Assembly: GCA_964593455.1 (NCBI GenBank)
Contig: CAZQHK010000007.1
Span: 1-64,000, forward strand
Length of the DNA stretch: 64,000 bases
Direction of reading: 5' to 3'
DNA from: CAZQHK01 sp964593455
Lineage (GTDB): Bacteria > Muiribacteriota > CAYSPT01
Shown piece by piece: positions 18,228-28,800 of this stretch; the stretch's first letter is position 1, and each line of letters starts with the position of its first letter. Both the position numbers and the translations under genes were made by a program. A model generated the notes under the pieces. The model did not search any database, was not told the DNA's origin, and saw nothing but the letters and a program-made list of their open reading frames with translations.

Positions 18228-19415
18228 TCAAAACGAGATCTGGCTGAGTCCGAATATGGGAAGCATCATGGAGACCACAATGAATCCGATGATGAGACCG
18301 AAGATGGTGATGATCACCGGTTCGAACATTGAAACCGCCGTCTCCAGAACGATCTGACTTTCACGGTCCACCAGGTTAGAGAGTTTCTGCAGCGCTTCAC
18401 CCAGATTGCCTCCCCGTTCCCCGGCCATCACTACCTGGGTTGGAAAATCGGGAAAGACCTGCTCGCGTTCCAGGGAGTCGGAGAGAGTTTCGCCTTCAGT
18501 CACCCGCTCCCTCACCTCTTTCAGACGACCGGAAATCTCCATGTTGCCTACCAGCCGCTCCGAGACCTCCAGTGCCTGCACCAGCGGCATCCCGGTAGCG
18601 TGGAGCAGTCCCAGCGCCGCCGTGAACCTGGCGGCTTCTATCCTGATCATCAGGTTTCCGAAAAACGGTAATTTTAGAATCGTCCGGTGTAACTTGAGAC
18701 GGATGCGCTCGTTTTTAAGACCAAACCGAATGCAAAAGATAACCAGGAAAAGCACGATAGCCAGAACGTACCAGTACCGTCGCAAAACGGTGCAGATACC
18801 GATCAGGATCTGCGTGGGTATCGGCATGGCCACCTGCATCTCCGTGAACAATTCGGTGAGCGTGGGAACGATGTACGATAGCAGGAAAACGAGTACCGCG
18901 GTGGCTAAAGCGCTGAGAAAAGCCGGGTAGGTGAGTGCGCTGAACAGGCGGCGGGTCATCAGCAGAGAGCGGTCCTGGTAATCGGCCAGTTTTTCCATGA
19001 TACCAGGCAGTTTGCCGCTTTCTTCGCCCACTCGCACCATGGAGATGAAAAACTTCTTAAAGATACCCGGGTGGGAAGAAAGTGCCTTTGAAAACGAAAC
19101 TCCTTCCTTTACCCGGCGGCGGATCTCGTGCAGAACACCGCTCATGGTTTTGGAGCGTTTCCTGCCAACCACCGCATCCAGGGCAGTGTCCAGCGTCAGA
19201 CCGCCTTCCAACAGGAGCGCCAGTTCCCTGGTCAGCCCGGCCAGTTCGCTCTTACCCACCCTGGCGCCGGGAGACGTTTTAAGCTGCTGGATCTTCTCCG
19301 GAAACAGGTTGCGGCCCCGCAGCACTTCCCTGGCCTCTTCCAGGTCGGCAGCCTCACAGTGGCCGCGGCGGCGCTGGCCGGCCGAATCGAGAGCGGTATA
19401 TTTGTACAGTGGCAC
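18228..19415 (-). CDS. gspF: Type II secretion inner-membrane platform protein GspF
   Basis: The 395-aa polytopic protein carries two GspF domains. The N-terminal start MPLYKYTALDSAGQRRRGHC and the SKALSSHPGIFKKFFISMVRVGEESG segment are family signatures. The second copy carries LPIFTQVVMAGERGG-like sequence (DFPTQVVMAGERGGNLGEAL). Three membrane helices are visible, including VFLLSYIVPTLTELF and the C-terminal PVIITIFGLIIGFIVVSMML. It forms the inner-membrane core on which GspE works. GTG start at 19415; gspE ends 10 bases before. Confidence 0.95.
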   Translation of the reverse strand: MPLYKYTALDSAGQRRRGHCEAADLEEAREVLRGRNLFPEKIQQLKTSPGARVGKSELAGLTRELALLLEGGLTLDTALDAVVGRKRSKTMSGVLHEIRRRVKEGVSFSKALSSHPGIFKKFFISMVRVGEESGKLPGIMEKLADYQDRSLLMTRRLFSALTYPAFLSALATAVLVFLLSYIVPTLTELFTEMQVAMPIPTQILIGICTVLRRYWYVLAIVLFLVIFCIRFGLKNERIRLKLHRTILKLPFFGNLMIRIEAARFTAALGLLHATGMPLVQALEVSERLVGNMEISGRLKEVRERVTEGETLSDSLEREQVFPDFPTQVVMAGERGGNLGEALQKLSNLVDRESQIVLETAVSMFEPVIITIFGLIIGFIVVSMMLPIFGLSQISF

Positions 19416-19425
19416 GTGCGGTTCT

Positions 19426-21126
19426 CTACCTCTCGGTCACGCGGAGTATTTCTTCCAGGGTGGTGACTCCCTCCGCCACCTTCTTGAGACCGTCGGCGCG
19501 CAGGGTGATCATCCCGAGCTTCCTGGCCAGCGCGGCGATCTCATTGGTCGGTTTCCCGCCGGAGATGAGTCGGCGGTACTCTTCGTCTACGGTAAGGAGT
19601 TCATAGATCCCGGTCCGCTCCAGATACCCTGTATTGAGGCACATGTCGCAGCCACGGCCTTTCTTCAACTGTTTTCCCCGGAGATAATCGAGGTCACCTA
19701 TCTCTGCCTCAAGCCCGTTCAGGTTCGATTCGGTCACATCTTCAGTGCAGTTGGAACAGATCTTCCGAACCAGGCGCTGGGAGAGAGCCCCCAGGAGAGT
19801 CGAGGAAACCAGGTACCCGGGCACTCCCATGTCGTTGAGTCTGACCGCGGCAGAAGCGGCGTCATTGGTGTGCAAGGTGGAAAGAACCAGGTGGCCGGTC
19901 AGGGAAGCCTGTACCGCCATGCGGGCCGTTTCCAGGTCCCGTATTTCTCCCACCATGATGATATCGGGGTCCTGACGGAGGATCGACCTCAGCCCCCTGG
20001 CAAATCCGAAGTCGATCTTCGGTTTGACCTGGATCTGGCTTATGCCGGGGATCTGGTACTCGATGGGATCTTCCACGGTCATGATGTTGAACGCGGGTTT
20101 GGCTATCTCCGCCAGACCCCCGTAAAGCGTCGTGGTCTTGCCGCTGCCGGTGGGTCCGCAGACCAGCACGATCCCGTTTGGTTTCCTGATGAGACGCCTG
20201 AACTGCAAGAGTGTATCAGACCCCATTCCCAGCGTTTTCAGGGATTTAAGAACATCCCTGGTTCTCAACAGCCGAAGCACCACTCGCTCGCCAAAAGCGG
20301 TTGGCACCGTGGAGACCCGGACGTCTGCTTCTTCATCGCCGATCCTGAGCTTGATTCGCCCGTCCTGCGGAAGGCGCCGTTCGGCGATATCGAGGCCGGA
20401 CATGATCTTGATGCGTGAGACCACGGCCGGGAGATAACGTTTGGGCGGTGCGGCCATATCGTGAAGCACTCCGTCTATCCGGTACCTGATCCGTATCTCG
20501 TGTTCGTGGGGTTCGATGTGGATATCGCTCGCCCTGGTTTTCAGGCCTCGGTCAAGAAAACTGTTTACCAACCGGATAACGGGCGCCTCGTTGGCCATGC
20601 CCGCCAGACTGTCAGAATCGTCCAGTTCTTTCTCCTGCTCCTCGGACTCGGTCTCCTGCAGATTCTGGATGACTTTCTCGGCCGACCGGTACCGGTACCG
20701 GATCAACTCGGCCATGATCTCTTCCAGTTTTGTGCCGGGGATAACGACCATGGGCAGATCAGAGCCGATAAAACTCCGCAAGTCGTCCAGGGGATGCAGG
20801 TCCAGCGGGTTGCTGGAAGCGATGGAGGTAGTGCCCTGCTGTGTTTTTATGGGCACCAGGTTGTGCTTGAGAAGAAAGTGTTCCGGGATCCTGGCAGCCA
20901 GATCTATGTCCACATCATTAAAAACAAGGTCGCGTTGAAACGGCAGGAACAGCGATTCGGCCAACGCTTCGAGCAACGTATCCTCGTTAAACTGGTTGGA
21001 ACTTGAAAGCTGCTCGAACAGGCTGATACCGTCTGATTCGGACAGATGTTTGGCTTCGGCCAGTTCATTGGGACCAATAAGCCCTTTTTCCTGCAGGACA
21101 TTCTCAAAGGATCGTCGCGGTGCCAC
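19426..21126 (-). CDS. gspE: Type II secretion ATPase GspE
   Basis: This 566-aa hexameric ATPase powers pseudopilus assembly. Visible motifs are Walker A GPTGSGKTTTLYGGL, the Asp boxes, Walker B PDIIMVGEIRDLETA, the His box LSTLHTNDAASA, and a zinc-binding tetracysteine pair (CSNC ... CDMC). The N-terminal T2SSE_N domain spans residues ~1-150. The start is GTG 21126 behind GAGGAGGGG with 8-base spacing. Length and motif order are typical of GspE/PilB. Confidence 0.96.
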   Translation of the reverse strand: MAPRRSFENVLQEKGLIGPNELAEAKHLSESDGISLFEQLSSSNQFNEDTLLEALAESLFLPFQRDLVFNDVDIDLAARIPEHFLLKHNLVPIKTQQGTTSIASSNPLDLHPLDDLRSFIGSDLPMVVIPGTKLEEIMAELIRYRYRSAEKVIQNLQETESEEQEKELDDSDSLAGMANEAPVIRLVNSFLDRGLKTRASDIHIEPHEHEIRIRYRIDGVLHDMAAPPKRYLPAVVSRIKIMSGLDIAERRLPQDGRIKLRIGDEEADVRVSTVPTAFGERVVLRLLRTRDVLKSLKTLGMGSDTLLQFRRLIRKPNGIVLVCGPTGSGKTTTLYGGLAEIAKPAFNIMTVEDPIEYQIPGISQIQVKPKIDFGFARGLRSILRQDPDIIMVGEIRDLETARMAVQASLTGHLVLSTLHTNDAASAAVRLNDMGVPGYLVSSTLLGALSQRLVRKICSNCTEDVTESNLNGLEAEIGDLDYLRGKQLKKGRGCDMCLNTGYLERTGIYELLTVDEEYRRLISGGKPTNEIAALARKLGMITLRADGLKKVAEGVTTLEEILRVTER

Positions 21127-21145
21127 CCGATACCCCTCCTCGGGG

Positions 21146-21643
21146 TTATTTTACCACGGCGGCGGCGGTACCGGTAAGAAGGATCGAGAGAATAAGGAGT
21201 CGTTTTTGTTTCCTTTTGAGATCTCTGATCTGTTTGTCGTGCTCGTCGAGGCGACTCTCCACCCTGTCCAGGCGGTCTTCCACGGTTCTCAGACGGTCCA
21301 TGTGGTAGAGAGCACTCTCACCCAGAAATTTCATGTCGTCGGCAAACTCCATCAACAGGTCACGTACCAATTCCACCTGTTTGAGCCTGATACCGTCGCC
21401 CGTTTCCAAGTTCCCGATCAGGCGTTTTACCAGGACCACCATTTCATACCGGTTTATCGGTTTCTCTCCGCGAAAGGTGTTGTCTTCGGAAAATCCCTTG
21501 ATAATGCCCTGTTTCTGGAGATCCCGGATAGCGTCCAGTGCCCAGTGTCCCTCGGGCACATCATCAAACAAAGTGGCAGCGGCAGGAGAAACGATAAGAC
21601 AGAGGCAGAAGACCATAAAAACCGCGAAACACAGCCGTTTCAT
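21146..21643 (-). CDS. Secreted SLH-domain coiled-coil protein embedded in the gsp operon
   Basis: The 165-aa protein has a signal peptide (MKRLCFAVFMVFCLCLIVSP), one S-layer-homology domain (FDDVPEGHWALDAIRDLQKQ ... FRGEKPINRYEMVVLVKRL), a coiled coil (RTVEDRLDRVESRLDEHDKQ) and a hydrophobic C-terminal segment (LLILSILLTGTAAAVV). The ATG at 21643 overlaps the gspD stop as ATGA, and gspE follows 20 bases later, so it is a true operon member. Single SLH domains in diderms often bind cell-wall or secondary polymers. A role in anchoring the secretin or trans-envelope complex to peptidoglycan is an inference. Confidence 0.82.
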   Translation of the reverse strand: MKRLCFAVFMVFCLCLIVSPAAATLFDDVPEGHWALDAIRDLQKQGIIKGFSEDNTFRGEKPINRYEMVVLVKRLIGNLETGDGIRLKQVELVRDLLMEFADDMKFLGESALYHMDRLRTVEDRLDRVESRLDEHDKQIRDLKRKQKRLLILSILLTGTAAAVVK

Positions 21644-24600
21644 TGCCCCACCGCCCGGTTCTTGATTTCCTCGAACGCTTTCCTGACACGTTGATCGCTT
21701 CTCAGGATTCGCTGCCAACGCTCGTCATCGGTCTCCCGGACCGTTTGCGGTTTTGGCGCGGCCGGGACGGTCTGTTCGATCTGCTCCTGTTTCGGGTCGG
21801 CTGGTGAAATTTGTTCAACCTGCTCCTGTTTCGGCTCCGGCTCGGGCTCAACTGGCGGCGGAGCGGAAATTGCCGATTTTACTTCGGCCCGAGGAGCCGG
21901 CTGTTTTTCCTTTTTGCGCGGCGATTGACTCTTCTTTCTGTTCGAACCCAGGAGTTTTTGAACAGCCTTGCCATAGACCATTTTATCGGCTTCTTCCATC
22001 AGAATAGTCGGACTGCCGTTGTTGGACAACGGCATGTTATCCGCATGTCCTGATACCAGTTCCGAAGGATCGAACACCACGTGGGGTGTGATAAATATGA
22101 NNNNNNNNNNNNNNNNNNNNNNNNNNNNNNNNNNNNNNNNNNNNNNNNNNNNNNNNNNNNNNNNNNNNNNNNNNNNNNNNNNNNNNNNNNNNNNNNNNNN
22201 TGTCCTGATACCAGTTCCGAAGGATCGAACACCACGTGGGGTGTGATAAATATGAGCAGATTTACCTTCTTCTTTTCTTTACGTTTTTTCTTGAACAGTC
22301 CGCCTAAAAGCGGCAGCCGGCTCAGGCCGGGGATGGCGTCCTCGATCTCCTGGTCATCCTCGCGGATGAGCCCGCCGATGACCACGGTTTCACGGTTGGG
22401 TACGGTGACGGTGGTCTTGGCTTCCCGCTTGTTGATGATGGGGACATTGAAATCGTAAAGAAACGTCTCCTGCCGGTTCTTGATAATCTGCTCGATCTTG
22501 AGCGTGACGAAATCTCTCTGGGTAATACGGGGAGTGATATTGAGCGTCACACCCACGTCCTCGTAGGTGAAATTTGTCAACCTGAGGTCACTGCTGCTGT
22601 TGGAATCGGTCAGGTACCCCTGCGGCAGCGCCACTACTTCACCCACGGTGATTGAGGCTTCTTCGTTGTCCAGAGTCAGGATGCTGGGCGTGGAGATGAT
22701 GTTAAAATCGGAATCGTTCCGGTGTGTCTGAATGAGCGCCCGGATCTTGGAGAGCTCGTTGAGGTCGTTGTCCGCCACTTTATCCAGGTCGACATTGCCC
22801 TTGATCACACCCATGCTTAGTCCCTGGCTGCTCAAGGCCGAGTTTTTCATAGCGAAGTTGGTCAACCCGAAACCACGCATCCGGCCGGAAGCGGAATCTA
22901 CGTACCCCCACTCTATTCCCAGCCGCTCAGCCTTGGACATGCTCACCTCGGCGATCAGTGCTTCCACCAGCACCTGCGGCCGGAGCACATCAAGCTGTTC
23001 CAGGAGCGTCTCTATCTCGGCAAACACTTTAGGCGGCGCGTTGATGAGCAGCACATTGTAGGACGGCTCCACCACCACTTCTATTCTACTGGCGGTTTTA
23101 TCATCGCCACCCTTGGGCGCGTAGAGTTTGGTTAACGTCTCGGCGATACTGGTGGCGTCGGCGTTTTTCAGACGGTAGATATTGACATCCGCCTGGCCTT
23201 TTACTTTCTCCTTATCGAGACGCTTGATCACGCTTTCGATCTCTTCCATCAGTGTTTCCGAGGGAGTACTCACCATTATCGCCCGTAAGCGCTTATTGGG
23301 AATCAGGCGGGAATCGGCCAGGAACATCGAGGACGCACCCTTGAAAACATTGCTGCCCAGACCACAAAGCTTGGTAACCTGCTCGATGACCGTCTCTTCG
23401 TCAGCATACGTGAGCGGGATGATCCGGATGTGTCGCGACGGGAGATCGTCGATATCCAGCGTGTCCACCAGCTCTTTTACCATTTCTTGCTGGGTCGGGC
23501 GGGCAACCACCACCAGGATGTTCATACTCTTGGCTGATGAGAAGCTCACTTCTCCCTTTTCGACCCGCTTTTTTGGTTTACCGCCCGGCACCCGAACCGG
23601 CTTTTCCACCCAGACCGTTTTCGATTTCCCCGGACCGGTCTGAATAACTTTCCGTTCCCGTTTTACCTCGGTCTTGGGCGCGGACACCGTGGCCGGTGGG
23701 GTCTTGGATGAAAAAATGGCCTTGAGCTGTGACTCGAGCTCGGCCGCTTCAATGTAGCGTAACGTGTACATTTTTAAAATTGCTTCTTCATCTTCCACCG
23801 GTACATCGACCAGGGCAACCAGCTCTTTGACTTTAGATATTTCCAGCGGAGAAGCGACCACCAGGATAGAGTTCGTGCGCTTGTCCGGATAGATCACTAC
23901 TTCGGCGCTTCGCTGCTGAAACGGCGTGTTCTGCTTGACGTCTTTCAGCTTGAAGATCCGGCTGAGTTGCTCGGTTACGGCTTCCGCCGTGGAGTGGACA
24001 ATATCGATCTTCTCGACAATGCCGACCCCTTTCTTGAGATCGAGTATTTCAAGCAGGGGCAGGAGACGCTTGGCGCTTTCAGCCCGGTCGGTGATGATCA
24101 ACGAATTGGTGGGGGCAAAGACCTGCAGGCTGGTCTCCTTGGGTAGCAGGGGTGCCAGTACACCTCGTATGACGGAAGCTTCCGTATAGGTGAGCGGGAC
24201 CAGGGCGGTGACGACAGTTTCGTCTCCCATACTGCGAAGCGCTCCTTTATTGGCCACGATTTGAGCCGCGCGTTTCTGGGTTTCCGGAGACGGCAGGATA
24301 TGAACGACGTTATCCGCCTGGGAACTGGAGTATCCCTTGACCGCCAGAAGCGAGTCGAGCAGGGCCTGCGCTTCATCCCGCCGCATCATGTCGCGCGGAG
24401 AGATGATGGATACCTTGCCCCGGACACTTTCGTCCACCACGAACCCAAGTCCGGTAACCCGGCTCATATACTCGATGACGGTGCGGATATCCACGTCGGT
24501 AAAATCCATGGAGATGCGACCGTTTTCGTCCGGTTCTCCATTGGCTGCCATCTGCTTTTCTTCGTCCCCGACCGCGGCCCACAAACCGCCCGGATATGAC

Positions 24601-24677
24601 GGGATCAGGATGCATGCGGTCAATACCGCCGCCGCCAGCAGCAACATTCTCGAAGGGTGTTGCAAAAATGTTCTCAT
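21640..24677 (-). CDS. gspD: Type II secretion outer-membrane secretin GspD (split by assembly gap)
   Basis: Signal peptide, N0 domain (DVDIRTVIEYMSRVTGLGFV), three N1-N3 repeats with a charged insert (residues ~325-370), then the secretin domain (VLVEALIAEVSMSKAERLGI, VVIGGLIREDDQEIED, VNLLIFITPHVV). A 100-N run at 22101-22200 seems to truncate it, but 55 bases on either side are identical. Removing the gap plus one copy gives a single uninterrupted frame of 961 codons that continues to the TGA at 21640. The C-terminal tail is rich in Pro, Gln and Glu (KQEQVEQISPADPKQEQIEQ). The true protein is thus ~960 aa. Confidence 0.93.
22101..22200. other. Scaffold gap of 100 N inside gspD, flanked by identical 55-mers
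   Basis: Bases 22046-22100 and 22201-22255 are identical (starting TGTCCTGATACCAGTTCCGA). The two contigs actually overlap here, so the N run does not represent missing sequence. Confidence 0.95.
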
Positions 24678-24693
24678 CGTTTGTTAATGCCTC

Positions 24694-25629
24694 CTATTTG
24701 AGGTTGTAGACAAGAGTGATCTCCTGGCCGTTTCGAATCACGATAACCTTCACATAATTCTTGTTCTGCATCTTACGTCCAACCTGAATAGCTTTACTGA
24801 AGCTGTCGATAACTTCGCCGTTGACCTTGGTAACCACATCGCCGTCCCTTAGTCCGACGGTTCTCAAGAAACTTTCAGCCGGGATGTTCTCCACCCTGAA
24901 ACCGCGTATCTGTCGGTAACGGTAATACGGTTTTATCTTCACCTGAGTCAGAATTTCGGCCATGTTAGAAGCTTGTTTCATTACTTCCAGCCGGTCCACA
25001 TTGATGACCTCCTGAGCCGGTGCCGGCCTATGTTTTTCATGTTTTGGCTCCCCTTTACGGGTGGAAGTTTGAGCCATGGTTTTGGGCATACTCTTGCTTC
25101 CGCCGGTAACTTCCAGTTCAAACTCGCGGCTACGGTAGACGAGCGTGACCTTGTTCCGTTCAATCCGGATAACCTCGGCGTCCTGGACTTCGTCCTCCAC
25201 GGCATACAGCCCTTCCTTGCCTGTTTTAGCGGCAGCGATTATCGCCAGACTTTCTGAACCTCCGCCGATGATGGTGCCTTTGAGAGAGAGGTCCGGTTTA
25301 TTCCACCTGGGTGCGGGTACAGAGGGTTCCGTCTTGACCGGTTTGGGAGCAGGTTTCGATTCCGACTCCTCCGGTTTTTCCTCGACTACGTCCGGTTCTT
25401 CTTTTACCTGGTCGAAAAGTTTGGAGTGAGCGATTCCCTGATAATCATCAAGCCCCATCATAGACATGTCGGTCTCGGTCTCCTGCCCGTCGGGGCTCAA
25501 CACTAGTCCGACTTCTTCCTGTCGGTGAAAGAAAACCGACCTGATAAATGACACGGTTGCTATCAGGAACAAAACAGCCACAATGATCGCTGAAGCTTTG
25601 AGAAATAGATAAACCAGTCCTTTTCGCAC
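24694..25629 (-). CDS. gspC: Type II secretion protein GspC (PDZ type)
   Basis: An inner-membrane protein with one N-terminal helix (ASAIIVAVLFLIATVSFIRS), a Glu/Pro/Lys-rich linker, an HR domain (LSLKGTIIGGGSESLAIIAA, then KTGKEGLYAVEDEVQDAEVI) and a C-terminal PDZ domain (GLRDGDVVTKVNGEVIDS). GspC connects the inner-membrane platform to the secretin through the HR domain. I prefer GTG 25629 because AGGAGG precedes it at good spacing; ATG 25644 has no clear ribosome site. It is the first gene of the operon and gspD follows after 16 bases. Confidence 0.9.
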   Translation of the reverse strand: MRKGLVYLFLKASAIIVAVLFLIATVSFIRSVFFHRQEEVGLVLSPDGQETETDMSMMGLDDYQGIAHSKLFDQVKEEPDVVEEKPEESESKPAPKPVKTEPSVPAPRWNKPDLSLKGTIIGGGSESLAIIAAAKTGKEGLYAVEDEVQDAEVIRIERNKVTLVYRSREFELEVTGGSKSMPKTMAQTSTRKGEPKHEKHRPAPAQEVINVDRLEVMKQASNMAEILTQVKIKPYYRYRQIRGFRVENIPAESFLRTVGLRDGDVVTKVNGEVIDSFSKAIQVGRKMQNKNYVKVIVIRNGQEITLVYNLK

Positions 25630-25800
25630 ACTCCTCCTCCTCATCTCAACCTATCGGCACGGACTCCCGCCGCCTTTATATATAAATAAAAACATAGCAA
25701 CACAATAAATCAAAACAAGCCTGATATTTTTAACGTTAGATCCACCAACTTGATCTCAGTTTGATCTCAAAATATGTGATTGCAAGACCTGACCTCAAAG

Positions 25801-25840
25801 AAAAGGCCTGAGCCTTCGAGATAGAAGGCTCAGGCCTTTT
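25801..25840. terminator. Bidirectional intrinsic terminator between the CFI-box gene and the gsp operon
   Basis: A perfect 17-bp stem: AAAAGGCCTGAGCCTTC (25801-25817) pairs with GAAGGCTCAGGCCTTTT (25824-25840) around a 6-base loop, with T-rich sequence on both sides. It lies 23 bases past the stop of the minus-strand CFI-box gene. Confidence 0.92.
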
Positions 25841-25863
25841 ACGCTTTTGTTACTTACAGCTGT

Positions 25864-28800
25864 CTAGATCAGCAGGCGCCGTTTGGCGACGATCATTGCC
25901 GAACCGAGCACAACCGCCAGCAACATGGTCAGCACCCTGGTCACGAGTCCCGCTTTGAGGGAGAACCGCGCGTACCAGATAGCCGGTTTGAGCGCGAAAC
26001 GCAGCGTCGCTTTTATTAGTTCGTGTTTCTCGATGAAGCGGGCTACCGGCGGACTCGCCGTCTCGTACAGTTTGACGAAGAGACGTCCCGGCGCCATATT
26101 TCTGAGCACCGTGTCACGGAACCGGCAGAGGTCCAGCACTTCCCGGGCCATCGGCGTTCCGAAGGTGGCGGTAGCGATGAAACAACCGCTCCCGGACCCA
26201 CCATCACTACCGGCTGCCGCTGCTCCGCCGCCGCTTGACTGACCTACCACGAATGGCGAGAAGGAACTGACCTCGCCCACCATGAAGTCGCCCACTTTAC
26301 CGGAGCCGGCGATCTCTTTCCAGGCACCGCTTGTGAAGTGGTACAGCGCCAGGTTGGACTGGAGGAGCATGTTGGTGTTGATCGGAATCTTCACCGTTAC
26401 CGTCTGACCGGCCAGGTTGACCGCTTCCAGGGGGATGTCGACGATGGCCGAAGCCTCGGTCAGGTTACTGGCTGCCAGCGTCTTGTAGTTGAGGATAGCC
26501 TGCACCAGGGCGGCCTCGGTCTTCTCGGTAATCTCCGGCAGATTTGCCAGACTGTTGAGCACGTCACCCGGGATGGTCAGAGCCATACCAAGCGCCTCAA
26601 AATCGAGCTGGTAGTCCTGATTGGCCTGTACCGTGGGAGCCGGGAGTCCTTTCGACTGGTAGATGGCGTACTGACCGAGCGAAGCTACCTGGGCCGCCAG
26701 TTTGTGGTTGCCTTCCTCGTCCGTCACCGTGCGGCCTTCCGTCACCTTTTCCCACTCGTCGCTGGTGGCGTTGTAATAGAAGAGGTCGATGTCGGTGGTG
26801 GGGATCGTACCTCCGCTCCCCACCTGGTCGGTATCAAACTCCACCGCCAGCGTAAAGGTGGCGTCATCGGCCAGGGTATCAAGCTCGGAGAGCGAGAGCT
26901 GGTAGACGTCGCTCAGCGCACTGGTGCCGCGGTCGGCCACGATAGTCTGGGCCTCTCCGTTCTTCGGTCCGGCCTTGGCCGCACCGCCGCCGCCTTCCCC
27001 GGCCAGGGCGGCGATCTCCGCCTCGGCCTCACCGTCGCCGTTACCGTCCTCGATGGCACCCTGCGGGAACTGGGCCTCGGTCGAGTCGCCTTTACCCACG
27101 TTGACCTTGCCGCCCAGGGCGGCAGGAATGGTGGCCTGGTTCTTGGCTTTGAGGTTAACCGGGAAAGTGAACTTCCGGCTGAACGAGGCACCCTCCATGT
27201 CGTGGGCGATGGCCTTGATGGCGAACTCCTCGTCGGCATCGTCAGGCGAATAAATCGCGGTGATGATCATCTTGTCGGTGCCCATCACCAGGTCGTAGAG
27301 CTGTCCCTGGACGCCGTCGGGATCATCCTCAGCCCCGGTCAGCAGCTCCAGCACATCACTGGCCTCGGACTCGGCGATAACCTCCGAGCAGAACACATTA
27401 ATCTCGAAATTGTCGTCGTCGTTGCGGTACACGTTGGCGATGAAGTCGCCGGCTTTCGGGGCTATCTCGTAGTTCACTTCGGCCTCGGGGGACTCGGCGG
27501 TGACCGTTACCGGGGTTTCCGTGGGATAAATCTTCTCCGGGCCTTCGTCTCCTTCCTGGATGAACATGATCCGGTAGGCGATACCGAACTCCAGACCCTT
27601 GACCTCGTAGGTATCAACCTCGCGGGTGGAAGGGTTCGAGACGAGCGATCCAAAGGCCAGCTTGGTCATATCGGGAGGCATGGCCACCACCATGCCGATA
27701 TCGCCGGTAGTGAACCTGGTACCGTCGCCTTTCCTGACGGTGCCGCTCACCATGCCACCTGAGGAAAGGACGATGGGTTCCTCGAGCTCGTTCTCGCCAT
27801 CTTCAATCTCCACCACGATACCGGTAGTGACCAGGTCACGGTTGAACACGAACAGGTTGTAGACTCCGGCAGCCAGGCTTCGGACAGTGAAGGTGGTCGA
27901 GTTACTATCCGAGGGATTGGTCAGGACCTCTATACCGTCCATGGGCTCGTAGAACAAGCCTTCTTTCTGGAGCAGGATCATGGCCGCCGGGAAATCACCC
28001 GCATCCTCGAACGGAAGCGCGAAGGGAGTCTCGGAATCATCCTTTTCCACGGTACCGGTGAGGGTCGAGTTGGCGTACTCCAGCAGGAAATCCACGCCGG
28101 TGTCGCCGGGCTCAACATTGAACCGTTCTTTCCCCGCCCAGGGACTGTCGATGAAATCGAACATCTCGGGACGCTCGGCGCAGATGACGTCGTAGTACTC
28201 GGCCCGGGGATCGATACCGTAGAAGATGTAGTTCCCTTCCTCGTCCGTGCTCGTATCAACCCCGCCGGCGGAGGAACCGCGGTCGGCGGGCTCGGCGAAG
28301 AGCCGGATGTTCCCAAGAGGGACCTGTTGTTGGGTGTCGGGATCGAGACCCATGACGGTACCGGAGATAGTCACTCCCTCCACCAGCTGGATCACGTCCA
28401 TATCAACCGCGTCCGTGGAACCTTCGGGCACCACCACGCCGGCGTAGGTGGCACTGGCATAGTTCTTGGCGCCGCCCGATTTCGCGCCGGACTCGGTCCG
28501 GACCCGGACGACGTAGTTGCCTCCCGGCAGGTTGGTCAGGTAGAAGTTGCCGGGCAGCGTGTCGTTGTCGTCGTCCTGGAGTGCTTCGTCGCCGTCGATC
28601 CGGGTGTCGGCCTCGTCCATACCCCACTTCTGGTTGGTGCTCCGCCAGCTCCCGGGTTTCCAGGGACGGGCCTCGCACTCCACCCAGACACCGTCGGCGC
28701 CGGTAACGGCTTCGCCGGTCTCGGCGTTGACCAGCCGCCCGGTGATGCTGGCACCCTTGGTGATCTGGAAGTCGACATTACCCACGTCGGCGTCCTCGAT

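Noticed and set aside
26338..27762. 474-codon plus-strand frame opposite the CFI-box gene
   Set aside because: Antisense to a clear GC-rich coding gene; Val/Gly/Leu-rich composition is typical of a shadow frame.
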